DNA from: Acetobacteraceae bacterium
GTDB lineage: Bacteria > Pseudomonadota > Alphaproteobacteria > Zavarziniales > Zavarziniaceae
Direction: 5' to 3'
NCBI GenBank assembly: GCA_947379865.1
Contig: CANCOY010000009.1
Span: 1 to 49,390 of the forward strand
Length of the DNA stretch: 49,390 nt
A program made the position numbers and the translations under genes. The notes under the pieces are model-generated. The model did not search any database. It saw nothing but the letters and a program-made list of their open reading frames with translations, and had not been told where the DNA came from. Positions 29,790 through 39,514 of this stretch are shown here, one piece after another (positions within the stretch are counted from its first letter, which is position 1; each line of letters starts with the position of its first letter).

Positions 29790-29896
29790 CACAATTCTGT
29801 AACCCGCTGCCTCAAGAAGCGCATAAATCAGGTGCGGGCGACATGGACGCGTACCCCCGTGCCGCCCGCATGCTTGGACGATGCATGCTCACTGCA

Positions 29897-31477
29897 TCAT
29901 GCCGCCACATCCAGGGGCACCTCTCCCGAGCGGATGAGATGATCAAAAGCGGCAAGGGCGGCCTTGGCTCCCTCGCCCATGGCAATCACGATCTGCTTGT
30001 AGGGAACGGTGGTTGCGTCGCCTGCGGCAAAAACACCCGCGACCGATGTCTGGCCGCGCGCATCAACCACAATTTCGCCACGCCCGCTGAGCGCCAGCGT
30101 GCCATTCAGCCAATCGGTGTTGGGGCTGAGGCCGATCTGGACGAAAATTCCCTCAAGATCAAGCTGATGCAGCGCCTCCGTGCCCCGGTCGCGATAGGAA
30201 AGGCCGGTTACCTTTGCCCCGTCACCATGGACCTCGGTGGTGGCAGCCGACGTGACAATGTTGACATTGGCAAGTGACCGCAGCCGGCGCTGGAGCACCG
30301 CATCCGCCCGCAGGCTGTCGGCAAATTCGATCAGGGTGACATGGGCGGCAATGCCAGCAAGGTCGATGGCCGCCTCGACACCGGAGTTGCCACCGCCCAC
30401 CACCGCCACACGCTTGCCCTTGAACAAAGGCCCATCGCAATGGGGGCAATAGGCAACGCCACGGTTACGGTAGTCGTCTTCGCCGGGGACATTCATCTGA
30501 CGCCAGCGGGCGCCGGTGGACAGCACCACGGTGCGCGCCCTGAGTGTAGCGCCACTTGCCAGAACCACCTCGCTCAGCCCCCCTGGTATGGCCGCCGGCA
30601 CCAGCTGAATAGCGGTCTGCTGGCCCATGATGTCGACTTCATGGCTGCGCACCTGCTGTTCGAGGGCAGCAACCAGGCGGGGACCTTCGGTATGGGAGAC
30701 CGAGATCAGATTCTCGATCCCGAGGGTGTCGAGCACCTGGCCGCCAAAACGCTCAGCCACCAGGCCTGTGCGGATGCCTTTGCGGGCGGCATAGATGGCC
30801 GCCGCAGCACCCGCCGGACCGCCACCCACCACGAGCATGTCAAAGACGTCCTTGCTCTTCAGGCTTTCCGCCGCCATGGCAGCGCCCGCCGTATCAAGGC
30901 GGGCCAGGATCTGCTCAAGGTCCATGCGCCCCTGGGCAAAGGGCACGCCGTTGAGAAAGACCGCCGGCACAGCCATGACCGCACGGGCCGCCACCTCGTC
31001 CTGGAACAGGGCGCCGTCCACGGCCACATGGCTGATGCGCGGGTTCAGCACGCTGAGCAGGTTGAGGGCCTGCACCACATCGGGGCAGTTCTGGCAGGAC
31101 TGCGAGAAATAGGTCTCGAAGTGCAGGTCGCCCTCAAGGCCCTTGATGCGGGCAATGGTCTCCTCCGTCTCCCGGGGGGGATGGCCGCCGGCCTGCAGCA
31201 GGGCCAGCACAAGCGAGGTGAACTCATGCCCCAAAGGCAGGCCGGCAAAGCGCACCCCGGTGTCGACCCCCGCCCCGCTGATGGCAAAGGACGGGCGGCG
31301 CGGGTCCGCCCCCATGCGGGTCACGGTGACAAGATCAGAGCAGGCAGCAATCTGGTCCAGCAGGTCGAGCATGCCGGCAGACGCCGCGCTGTCGTCGAGT
31401 GAGGCGACAAGCTCCACCGGCTGCTTCAGGCGGGTCAGGTACTCGGCAAGCTGGGTCTTGAGGGGGGCGTCCAACAC
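29897..31477 (-). CDS. ahpF: Alkyl hydroperoxide reductase subunit F
   Basis: The 526-residue flavoprotein disulfide reductase uses NADH to regenerate AhpC. The N-terminal double thioredoxin-like domain carries CQNC (Cys128, Cys131). The FAD motif VVGGGPAGAAAAIYAARKG starts near residue 217, the redox-active CPHC is at 345-348, and the NADH motif VAVVGGGNSGVEAAIDLAG follows. FAAGDATTVPYKQIVIAMGEGAKAAL is the C-terminal FAD signature. The start is GTG 31477 with AAGGAGA upstream. It lies 78 bases after ahpC with a strong hairpin between them. Large opposite-strand frames here are GC-driven artefacts. Confidence 0.97.
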   Translation of the reverse strand: MLDAPLKTQLAEYLTRLKQPVELVASLDDSAASAGMLDLLDQIAACSDLVTVTRMGADPRRPSFAISGAGVDTGVRFAGLPLGHEFTSLVLALLQAGGHPPRETEETIARIKGLEGDLHFETYFSQSCQNCPDVVQALNLLSVLNPRISHVAVDGALFQDEVAARAVMAVPAVFLNGVPFAQGRMDLEQILARLDTAGAAMAAESLKSKDVFDMLVVGGGPAGAAAAIYAARKGIRTGLVAERFGGQVLDTLGIENLISVSHTEGPRLVAALEQQVRSHEVDIMGQQTAIQLVPAAIPGGLSEVVLASGATLRARTVVLSTGARWRQMNVPGEDDYRNRGVAYCPHCDGPLFKGKRVAVVGGGNSGVEAAIDLAGIAAHVTLIEFADSLRADAVLQRRLRSLANVNIVTSAATTEVHGDGAKVTGLSYRDRGTEALHQLDLEGIFVQIGLSPNTDWLNGTLALSGRGEIVVDARGQTSVAGVFAAGDATTVPYKQIVIAMGEGAKAALAAFDHLIRSGEVPLDVAA

Positions 31478-31512
31478 GGGGAAGTCTCCTTACATAAAGG
31501 GCAAAGGCGGCT

Positions 31513-31543
31513 CCCGGATCCGGCGGGGATGGCCGGATCCGGG
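31513..31543 (-). terminator. Intercistronic hairpin between ahpC and ahpF
   Basis: CCCGGATCCGGC (31513-31524) and GCCGGATCCGGG (31532-31543) form 12 perfect pairs with a 7-base loop, 13 bases after the ahpC stop. No uridine tract follows on the minus strand. It is more likely an attenuator or 3-prime stabiliser giving more AhpC than AhpF than a full stop. Confidence 0.65.
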
Positions 31544-31555
31544 TGGGTCAGGGCC

Positions 31556-32119
31556 TCAGATCTTGCCGACGAGGTCGAGGGAGGGGGCGAGGGTCTTCTC
31601 ACCTTCCTGCCACTTGGCGGGGCACACCTCACCCGGATGGGCGGCCACGTGCTGTGCTGCCTTGATCTTGCGCAGCAGTTCCGTGGCATCGCGGCCGATG
31701 CCGCCGGCGGTGATCTCGACGATCTGGATGCGGCCCTCGGGGTCCATCACAAAGGTGCCCCGGTCGGCCATCCCGGCCTCCTCGATCAACACGCCAAAGT
31801 TGCGGGAGATCGCCAGCGTGGGGTCGGCGACCATGGCGTACTGGATCTTGCCAATGGCAGGTGACGTATCGTGCCAGGCCTTGTGGCAGAACTGCGTGTC
31901 GGTGGAGACGCTGTAGATGTCCACCCCAAGTCGGGCGAACTCGGCGTGATGGGTGGCGAGATCCTCAAGCTCCGTCGGGCAGACGAAGGTGAAGTCGGCC
32001 GGGTAGAAGAAGACGACCGACCACTTGCCCTTCAGGCTCTCGTCGGTGACCTCGATGAACTTGCCATTCTGAAAGGCAGTGGCCTTGAAGGGCAGGATGG
32101 TGGAATTGATCAGGGACAT
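31556..32119 (-). CDS. ahpC: Alkyl hydroperoxide reductase subunit C (peroxiredoxin)
   Basis: The 187-residue typical 2-Cys peroxiredoxin reduces hydrogen peroxide, organic peroxides and peroxynitrite in the cytoplasm. The peroxidatic Cys47 is in FYPADFTFVCPTELEDLA and the resolving Cys166 in GEVCPAKWQEG. RGTFVMDPEGRIQIVEITAGGIGR is the AhpC-specific loop. Start 32119 (MSLINSTILPFKATAF) has GGAG 7 bases upstream and matches family N-termini; an earlier start at 32131 would add four residues. It is the first gene of ahpCF. No oxyR gene is visible; the AT-rich upstream region with two ATCGAT sites may be its control region. Confidence 0.97.
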   Translation of the reverse strand: MSLINSTILPFKATAFQNGKFIEVTDESLKGKWSVVFFYPADFTFVCPTELEDLATHHAEFARLGVDIYSVSTDTQFCHKAWHDTSPAIGKIQYAMVADPTLAISRNFGVLIEEAGMADRGTFVMDPEGRIQIVEITAGGIGRDATELLRKIKAAQHVAAHPGEVCPAKWQEGEKTLAPSLDLVGKI

Positions 32120-32205
32120 GCTGGGCTCCATTGCGGGTGGCCGGCGATCCCCTTGGGGTCAGGCCGGCCCTGATTGCGATGAGCCCGGTGTAAGGCAGTT
32201 CTTTG

Positions 32206-32252
32206 ATCGATAAAAACGACTAATTATTGTTTCAGTAAATTGAAAAATCGAT
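32206..32252. promoter_or_regulatory. AT-rich divergent control region with paired ATCGAT sites
   Basis: Between the divergent ahpC and amidohydrolase genes (32120-32373) lies the most AT-rich patch of the window. It is bounded by two identical palindromes ATCGAT (32206-32211 and 32247-32252), 41 bases centre to centre, which is about four helical turns. Promoters for ahpC and perhaps the plus-strand operon should be here. An OxyR-type spaced pattern was sought but not clearly matched. Confidence 0.4.
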
Positions 32253-32373
32253 TTTCCAGCCCAGATCGGTTCAGGCCTTGCCATTTGCCAGGCCGAGGGT
32301 TCGAGCTTGCCGACCCGTTTTTTGTGCCCTAGTCTACAAATAGAAAAATAACCAAAATTACCGGGAGGGCGTC

Positions 32374-34017
32374 ATGGCGCACGACATCGTCATCAGGAAT
32401 GGCCTGATTGTGGACGGCAGCGGGACCGCCCCGTTCATGGGGGATGTTGCGATTGATGGTGGCCTGATCACCGCCATCGGTGCCGTGCCCGGGCAGGGTG
32501 CTGAGGAAATCGACGCCAGCGGCCATGTGGTGACGCCCGGCTTCATCGACCTTCACACCCATCTCGATGCCCAGATCGGCTGGGACCCGGCCCTGACCCC
32601 GGTCAGTGGCCACGGTGTCACCACGGCCCTGCTGGGGAACTGTGGCATTACCTTTGCCCCCTGCCACCCGGACGACCGCGAAAAGCTGGCGACCATGATG
32701 GAAGCGGTGGAAGACATTCCGCGCGACGCCATCCTGACGGGCCTGCCCTGGTCGTGGGAGGATTATGGCGGCTATCTGGACGCCCTCGACAAGCTCGCCC
32801 CCGGCATCAATGTGGCGGGCCTGATCGGCCATTGCGCGGTGCGCTATTACGTCATGGGCGAGCGGGCGGTGGCCGAGCAGGCGAGCGAAGATGAGATCCA
32901 GCGCATGTCTGCCATCGTCGCCGAGGCGGTGGAGCGCGGCGCCTTTGGTTTTTCCACCAACCGCTATGAACCGCACAAGCTGCCCGACGGCCGTTCCATC
33001 CCCGGCACCTTTGCCGATGTGGGGGAACTGCTGGCGGTGGGCCGCGAGGTTGGCGGGCGCGGCGGCGTGATGCAGGCGGTGGGCGCCACGGCCGAGGTAC
33101 TGGAAAGCCTGGCCGACACCACCGGCAGCCGCGTGCTGTTCAGCTTTGGCGCGGGCGACGGCGCCGGTCATGGCAAGGCGGCGGCAGACTGGCTGAACAC
33201 CTTCTGCGCCACCCGTGATGTGACGGCGATCACCCAGGTGCGTGGCTCTGGCTTCATGTTTGGCCTGCAATCAATTCTGCCCTTCCGGGGCGAAACCTGG
33301 TCCAAGCTGCGCCGCATGCGCCTGTCTGACCGCCTTGTCGCCATTGCGGATCCGGCCACCCATGCCCTGCTGGTAACCGAAGGCGGCCCGGACCGGCCAG
33401 AGTTCCTTACCGACCTCTATTATCTTGGCAGCGGCGAGAGCCCGGACTATGCCGCGCCCCGCGGCGACACCGTGCAGGCCCTGGCCCGGCCGGGGGAAAG
33501 CTTTGTCGAACTGTTCCTGCGCCTCGCCCTGGAATCCCAGGGGCGCGGCCTCTTCAACCTGCGCATGTTCAACAAGAACATCGACGAACTGGCCGATCTG
33601 CTGGCCAGCCCCAACATCTTCCCCAGCCTTGGTGATGCGGGCGCCCATGTCTCCCAGATCATGGATGCCGGGTGGAGCACCTTTGTGCTGTCCTACTGGA
33701 TCCGCGACCGGGGTCTCTACAGCCTTGAGGAAGGCATCCGCCGCCTCACTGCCGGCCCAGCCCGGGTGCTTGGCCTGAGCGACCGGGGCCTGCTGGTGGC
33801 TGGCAAGCGGGCTGATATCAACGTCATCGACATGGCGGCGGTGAACTCTCTCCAGCCGCGTCTGGTTCACGATTTCCCCGGCAAGGCACCGCGCTACATC
33901 CAGGCTGCCCGTGGTTACAAGGCAACCCTGGTGAACGGCGTGGTCAATATGCGCGATGGCCTGCACACAGGTGCCAGGGCCGGCATGGTCCTGCGCCATC
34001 AGCAGGCATCAGCGTGA
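32374..34017 (+). CDS. Amidohydrolase family protein (N-acyl-D-amino-acid deacylase-like)
   Basis: The 547-residue metal-dependent hydrolase of the amidohydrolase-3/D-aminoacylase group would cleave an amide, ester or cyclic bond in the cytoplasm. The N-terminal metal motif is GFIDLHTHLDAQ (His61, His63). GNCGITFAPC, LIGHCAVRYYVMG and SLGDAGAHVSQIMDAGWST are family features, the last giving the catalytic-type Asp. The C-terminal GLLVAGKRADINVIDM is the usual closing beta-sandwich. GGGAGGG before ATG 32374 supports the start. Its stop overlaps the GTG of the transporter gene (GTGA), indicating translational coupling. The true substrate is unknown; true D-aminoacylase activity should not be assumed. 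Confidence 0.92.
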   Translation: MAHDIVIRNGLIVDGSGTAPFMGDVAIDGGLITAIGAVPGQGAEEIDASGHVVTPGFIDLHTHLDAQIGWDPALTPVSGHGVTTALLGNCGITFAPCHPDDREKLATMMEAVEDIPRDAILTGLPWSWEDYGGYLDALDKLAPGINVAGLIGHCAVRYYVMGERAVAEQASEDEIQRMSAIVAEAVERGAFGFSTNRYEPHKLPDGRSIPGTFADVGELLAVGREVGGRGGVMQAVGATAEVLESLADTTGSRVLFSFGAGDGAGHGKAAADWLNTFCATRDVTAITQVRGSGFMFGLQSILPFRGETWSKLRRMRLSDRLVAIADPATHALLVTEGGPDRPEFLTDLYYLGSGESPDYAAPRGDTVQALARPGESFVELFLRLALESQGRGLFNLRMFNKNIDELADLLASPNIFPSLGDAGAHVSQIMDAGWSTFVLSYWIRDRGLYSLEEGIRRLTAGPARVLGLSDRGLLVAGKRADINVIDMAAVNSLQPRLVHDFPGKAPRYIQAARGYKATLVNGVVNMRDGLHTGARAGMVLRHQQASA

Positions 34018-35489
34018 GCGGTATGGAAGGCGCGGCCCCAGCCACCTACAGCCGCATCTCGCGCTCCGGTCCCACGACAACCTCCACCCGCTTCTATCAG
34101 GGGCTGGGGGCGGGGCCGGATACGGTGCTGAACTGGGTCGTCAGCACCTTCGTGCTGCTCTACTACAACCGCATCCTGGGACTTGATGGGTTTCTTGTTT
34201 CTTTGGCCCTGGGGGCGGCGGTGATTGCGGACGCGGTGTTCGATCCCCTGCTCGCCTCGTTCTCTGACAATCTCAGGACGCGCTGGGGGCGACGGCATCC
34301 CCTGATGCTGGTGGGCGCCCTCGGCGTTGGCGCCGCCTTTCTTCCGGTGTTCCTGCCACCGGCAGGGCTTGGGCAGACCGGCCTCGTTCTCTGGCTCTTT
34401 GTCTTCATGCTGGCCAGCCGGCTTTTGATGGCGACATTCTTCATTCCGTGGGCTGCCATTGCCTCGGAACTCTCGGATGATTATGTCGAGCGCACCTCGA
34501 TCATGAGCTGGCGCTATGCCGTGGGCTGGACCATTGGCGTTGGCTTTCCGGTGCTGGTGTTTGGCGCGCTGATGCCCGTCGGCACCGATGGCACGCTGGG
34601 CCAGCTCAGCCGCGACAACTATCCCGCCATGGCGGTTGCGGCTGCGATCCTGATGACCAGCTTTGGCGTGCTGACGACCGTGCTGACGCGGCGGGAAATT
34701 CCCTATCTGCGCCAGCACGCCGTGCCCGCCCCGTCGACGACGGTGTTTGCCTCCGGCATCAAGCGCGCCCTTGGCGAATTCCTGGTGGCGCTTGGCAACC
34801 GCCATTTCGCCCTGCTGTTCCTGGCTGTGCTGCTGTCCTCGGTAATCGGCGGCACGACCATGAACATGGGCCTCTACATGACCACCTTCTTCTGGCAACT
34901 GACGCCAGACGACCTGCGCTGGTTCCCGCTCTCGGCTGTGGGGGCGGTGCTGGCTTTCCCTCTTGTCGCCCATATCCAGTCGCGGTGGGACAAGAAGCAC
35001 ATCCTGCTCATCTGTTCGTGCCTGAGCCTGCTGGATGGCCTCGCCCCCGTGGCACTGCGCCTGCTCAACCTCTTGCCCGCCAATGGCGATCCCATGCTGA
35101 TCGTGGTGCTTGTCTCCATGGGGGTTCTGGGCGCCGGGATTGCGGTGGTACAGGGGATCACGGGGTCTTCCATGATCGCCGATGTGCTCGACGACCAGGA
35201 ATTGCGCACGGGCCTGCGCCAGGAGGCCATGTTCTCGGCCGCCCTGGCGTTTTCGGGTAAGGCGGCCTCTGGCATCGGCATGGCGCTGGGGGGCCTGCTG
35301 GTGTTTGCCGTTGCCCTACCCCAGGGCGACGCAACCGGCCAGATCGATGGGGAGGCCGCCCGGCGCCTTGGCCTGGTGGTGGGCCTGCTGCTGCCGCTGC
35401 TCTATGTGCTGCCGATCCTGCTGGTTTCGCGCTACGGCCTGACCCGTGCCCTCCATGACGAGATCCGCACAGCACTTGGGCGGCGCTGA
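34014..35489 (+). CDS. GPH-family (MFS_2, MelB-like) transporter
   Basis: The 491-residue membrane protein has about twelve segments and resembles the glycoside-pentoside-hexuronide cation symporter family. The N-terminal FYQGLGAGPDTVLNWVVSTFVLLYYNRILGL and the loop DNLRTRWGRRHPLMLVG (the cytoplasmic RxGRR motif between segments 2 and 3) are diagnostic. IPWAAIASELSDDYVERTSIMSWR is also typical. It would import a solute by proton or sodium symport. GTG 34014 overlaps the previous stop; ATG 34023 is a second possibility. Co-transcription with an amidohydrolase and a Baeyer-Villiger enzyme argues for uptake of their substrate. That substrate need not be a sugar, as distant GPH members carry other compounds. 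Confidence 0.9.
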   Translation: MSGMEGAAPATYSRISRSGPTTTSTRFYQGLGAGPDTVLNWVVSTFVLLYYNRILGLDGFLVSLALGAAVIADAVFDPLLASFSDNLRTRWGRRHPLMLVGALGVGAAFLPVFLPPAGLGQTGLVLWLFVFMLASRLLMATFFIPWAAIASELSDDYVERTSIMSWRYAVGWTIGVGFPVLVFGALMPVGTDGTLGQLSRDNYPAMAVAAAILMTSFGVLTTVLTRREIPYLRQHAVPAPSTTVFASGIKRALGEFLVALGNRHFALLFLAVLLSSVIGGTTMNMGLYMTTFFWQLTPDDLRWFPLSAVGAVLAFPLVAHIQSRWDKKHILLICSCLSLLDGLAPVALRLLNLLPANGDPMLIVVLVSMGVLGAGIAVVQGITGSSMIADVLDDQELRTGLRQEAMFSAALAFSGKAASGIGMALGGLLVFAVALPQGDATGQIDGEAARRLGLVVGLLLPLLYVLPILLVSRYGLTRALHDEIRTALGRR

Positions 35490-35588
35490 GCCACAGGCAC
35501 GTCTTGCATTTGCCCCTGCGTCGTTGAACGATAACGCCCACGATCAAAAGCAATATGCCCATCAATGGGCCCATCCTGGGAGAGGGAC

Positions 35589-37397
<1,809 letters not shown>

Positions 37398-37405
37398 CCC
37401 AGGCA

Positions 37406-37438
37406 GGCGGCCGCGCTCCTCCGGGCAGCGCGGCCGCC
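37406..37438 (+). terminator. GC-rich hairpin after the Baeyer-Villiger gene
   Basis: GGCGGCCGCGCT (37406-37417) and AGCGCGGCCGCC (37427-37438) form 12 perfect pairs with a 9-base loop, starting 9 bases past the stop. There is no T run; similar T-less strong stems close other genes in this window. Confidence 0.6.
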
Positions 37439-37486
37439 CCTGCCCGGCTGGCTACCCCCTCCCGGCTGACAAGCAGGTGGCGATCC

Positions 37487-37530
37487 TGCGATACTGGTGT
37501 TCCCGCCGAGTTTTGGCTGTTGTGCGATAC
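37487..37530 (+). promoter_or_regulatory. Direct repeat TGCGATAC upstream of vapBC
   Basis: TGCGATAC occurs at 37487-37494 and 37523-37530, 36 bases apart, in the 145 bases before vapB. Type II antitoxins commonly bind repeated sites in their own promoter, so this is a candidate autoregulatory operator. No firm -10/-35 pair was identified. Confidence 0.35.
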
Positions 37531-37583
37531 AGTCATGGTCACAGATCTTCGCATAGGTTCTGGTTTCAGTCGTCAGGGATGGG

Positions 37584-37823
37584 ATGCCCATGAGCACTGA
37601 ACGCAGGGTCAAAATCTTCCGGAGCGGCGTTAGTCAGGCCGTTCAGATCCCCAAAGAGTTTGAGTTCTCGGGGGAAGAAGCCGTCATGCGCAAAAAAGGT
37701 AATTGTCTGATCATCGGGCCCACCGCCGCGCCGTCCCTGGTGGCTTTGCTCAAGACTCTCAAGCCCCTTGAAGAGGACTTTGAAGACATCCCGGATCCCG
37801 AGCCCGAGCCCGTAGATCTGTGA
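37584..37823 (+). CDS. vapB: VapB-type (AbrB/SpoVT fold) antitoxin
   Basis: The 79-residue protein has the swapped-hairpin AbrB domain of VagC/VapB antitoxins (RRVKIFRSGVSQAVQIPKEFEFSGEEAVMRKKGN). An acidic, proline-rich tail follows (EEDFEDIPDPEPEPVDL) that would wrap the toxin. It neutralises VapC and represses the operon as a complex. An AGGGATGGG stretch precedes ATG 37584; ATG 37590 is also possible. The stop overlaps the toxin GTG (GTGA), the usual toxin-antitoxin arrangement. Its more even base composition than the flanking genes hints at acquisition. Confidence 0.9.
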   Translation: MPMSTERRVKIFRSGVSQAVQIPKEFEFSGEEAVMRKKGNCLIIGPTAAPSLVALLKTLKPLEEDFEDIPDPEPEPVDL

Positions 37824-38224
37824 CACCACGCTACCTGCTCGACACCAACATCATCTCCGACCTGGCGCGACACCCTCAGGGGCGCGTGGCTGCAAAAATT
37901 GCGGAACTGGATGAGGGGGCGGTTGCAACAAGCATCATTGTTGCGGCTGAACTTCGCTACGGGGTAGCAAAAAAGGGGTCGGTACGGTTGGCAACCCAGA
38001 TTGAAGCGATTTTAGGCGCACTTGAGGTCGTATCCTTTGAGCCACCCGCCGACGTGGCCTATGGGCTGGCGCGCGCTGAACTTCAACGCTTAGGAACACC
38101 GATTGGCGCGAATGATCTTCTCATCGCCGCTCACGCGATCTCATTGAACCTGGTTCTGGTTACCAACAACGAGCGCGAGTTCGCACGGGTGCCGCGACTG
38201 CAGACTGAAAACTGGCTGCGCTGA
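37820..38224 (+). CDS. vapC: VapC-type PIN-domain ribonuclease toxin
   Basis: The 134-residue PIN-domain toxin is a Mg2+-dependent ribonuclease that in other species cuts tRNA or rRNA. Acidic active-site residues are Asp8 (YLLDTNIISDL), Glu44 (AAELRYGVA) and Asp99 (GANDLLIAAHA). TNNEREFARVPRLQTENW is the C-terminal signature. All catalytic positions are present, so the toxin looks intact. It starts at GTG 37820, overlapping the antitoxin stop by translational coupling. The cassette separates the Baeyer-Villiger gene from the second RND operon. Confidence 0.93.
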   Translation: MTPRYLLDTNIISDLARHPQGRVAAKIAELDEGAVATSIIVAAELRYGVAKKGSVRLATQIEAILGALEVVSFEPPADVAYGLARAELQRLGTPIGANDLLIAAHAISLNLVLVTNNEREFARVPRLQTENWLR

Positions 38225-38325
38225 TCGGTTTGCCGCCAGCGGTCGGCCTTTCCTGTCGCCTGCGACCATTGCCTCTGGCACCGCCACGGGGTTCTATCTG
38301 CTTCCCTGTTCAGGAGGTGGGTTCC

Positions 38326-39492
38326 GTGGTCTCCCTCTCGCAACTCTTTGGCCGACGGCGGACTGTCGTAATCGCAGCCGGCCTCGCGGGTGGCGCCCTC
38401 GTGCTGATACTGGGCCTGCGTGGACCAGGTGGAGAGAGCGCAGGGTTGCATGCGGCAGCCATGCCCGCCCCGGTCCATGCCGCCCGTGTCGAAGCCCGCG
38501 ACATGCCCGTCACGCTTTTTGCCGTCGGCACGGTTGAGCCTGAGGCCACGGTTGCCATCAAGTCGCGCATTGATGGCGTTGTGGCCGCCGTTGCCTTTAC
38601 CGAAGGGGCCAGCGTTGCGGCGGGCGACGTGCTGTTCCGCCTGGATGACAGGCTGGCGCGGGCCAATCTGGCCCAGGGCCAGGCCAATCTGGCGCGTGAC
38701 CGAGCCGGCCTTGCAGACGCCCGCAGCGCGCTCGACCGCGCCCGCACACTGGCCGCCCGCGATTTCGCCACCCGCGCCACGCTGGACACCGCCACGGCCA
38801 AGGTCGCGTCGCTGGCCGCCGGGGTTGAGTTTGACCTCGCCCAGATCTCAGGGTTGGAAACGGCCCTCGACTATACAGTGATCCGCGCGCCCATCAGCGG
38901 GCGCACCGGCGCCGCTGCCGTCAAGCTTGGCGCCAGTATCAAGGCAAATGATGTCCAGCCCATCGTGACGATCAACCAGACCCGGCCTGTGCAGGTTGTG
39001 TTCCAGATCCCCCAGGCCAAGCTGCCCGCCCTGCGCGCCGCCATGGGCCGGGGCGAGGTGCCGGTGGTGGCCAGCCTGCACGGGGCGAACCCGGCAAAGG
39101 CCCTGGGCAAACTTGCCTTCATCGAGAATGCCATTGACCAGGCAACCGGCACGGTGGCGGCGCGGGCGACCTTTGCCAATGACGACGAGGCCCTGTGGCC
39201 CGGCAGTTTCGTTGATGTCCTCGCCACCCTCGAGACGCGCCATGACATCGCTGCGGTCCCTGCCCCGGTCGTAATGATTGGCCAGGATGGGCCTTATGCC
39301 TTTGTCATTGGCCCGGATGCAAAGGTCGAGGTGCGCAAACTCTTGGTTGAGCAGACGACCGACACGGTGGCCTTTGTGCGCGAGGGGCTGAAAGCGGGTG
39401 AGCAGGTGGTGACAGAAGGGCAGTTGCGCCTGACCGCCGGGGCAGCGGTCGCCGTTCAGGCCAACGCCCCGGCAGCGACACCCGGTAGCTGA
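38326..39492 (+). CDS. RND membrane-fusion protein (second pump)
   Basis: The 388-residue adaptor of the MdtA/AcrA type has a single N-terminal membrane anchor (RRTVVIAAGLAGGALVLILGL) instead of a lipobox. Lipoyl halves (AVAFTEGASVAAGDVLFRLDDR and IRAPISGRTGAAAVKLGASI) flank a helical hairpin (ARANLAQGQANLARDRAGLADARSAL). A beta-barrel region (RPVQVVFQIPQAKLPALRAAM) and the membrane-proximal end follow. GTG 38326 is preceded by AGGAGG at an 8-base spacing, which decides it over a longer frame from 38230. It precedes the pump gene by 22 bases. The substrate is not predictable. Confidence 0.92.
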   Translation: MVSLSQLFGRRRTVVIAAGLAGGALVLILGLRGPGGESAGLHAAAMPAPVHAARVEARDMPVTLFAVGTVEPEATVAIKSRIDGVVAAVAFTEGASVAAGDVLFRLDDRLARANLAQGQANLARDRAGLADARSALDRARTLAARDFATRATLDTATAKVASLAAGVEFDLAQISGLETALDYTVIRAPISGRTGAAAVKLGASIKANDVQPIVTINQTRPVQVVFQIPQAKLPALRAAMGRGEVPVVASLHGANPAKALGKLAFIENAIDQATGTVAARATFANDDEALWPGSFVDVLATLETRHDIAAVPAPVVMIGQDGPYAFVIGPDAKVEVRKLLVEQTTDTVAFVREGLKAGEQVVTEGQLRLTAGAAVAVQANAPAATPGS

Positions 39493-39514
39493 GCGGGACT
39501 GGCGGAGAAAACCG

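Noticed and set aside
29868..29889. Two GCATGC palindromes after ahpF as a terminator
   Set aside because: Each is self-complementary and they could pair, but only over six bases with a 9-base loop and no T run, which is too weak to call.
32206..32252. OxyR binding site upstream of ahpC
   Set aside because: The four-tetranucleotide OxyR pattern could not be aligned convincingly; only the paired ATCGAT sites are reported.
32374..34017. D-aminoacylase as a specific function
   Set aside because: The amidohydrolase-3 group is functionally broad and the operon partners suggest a different substrate.
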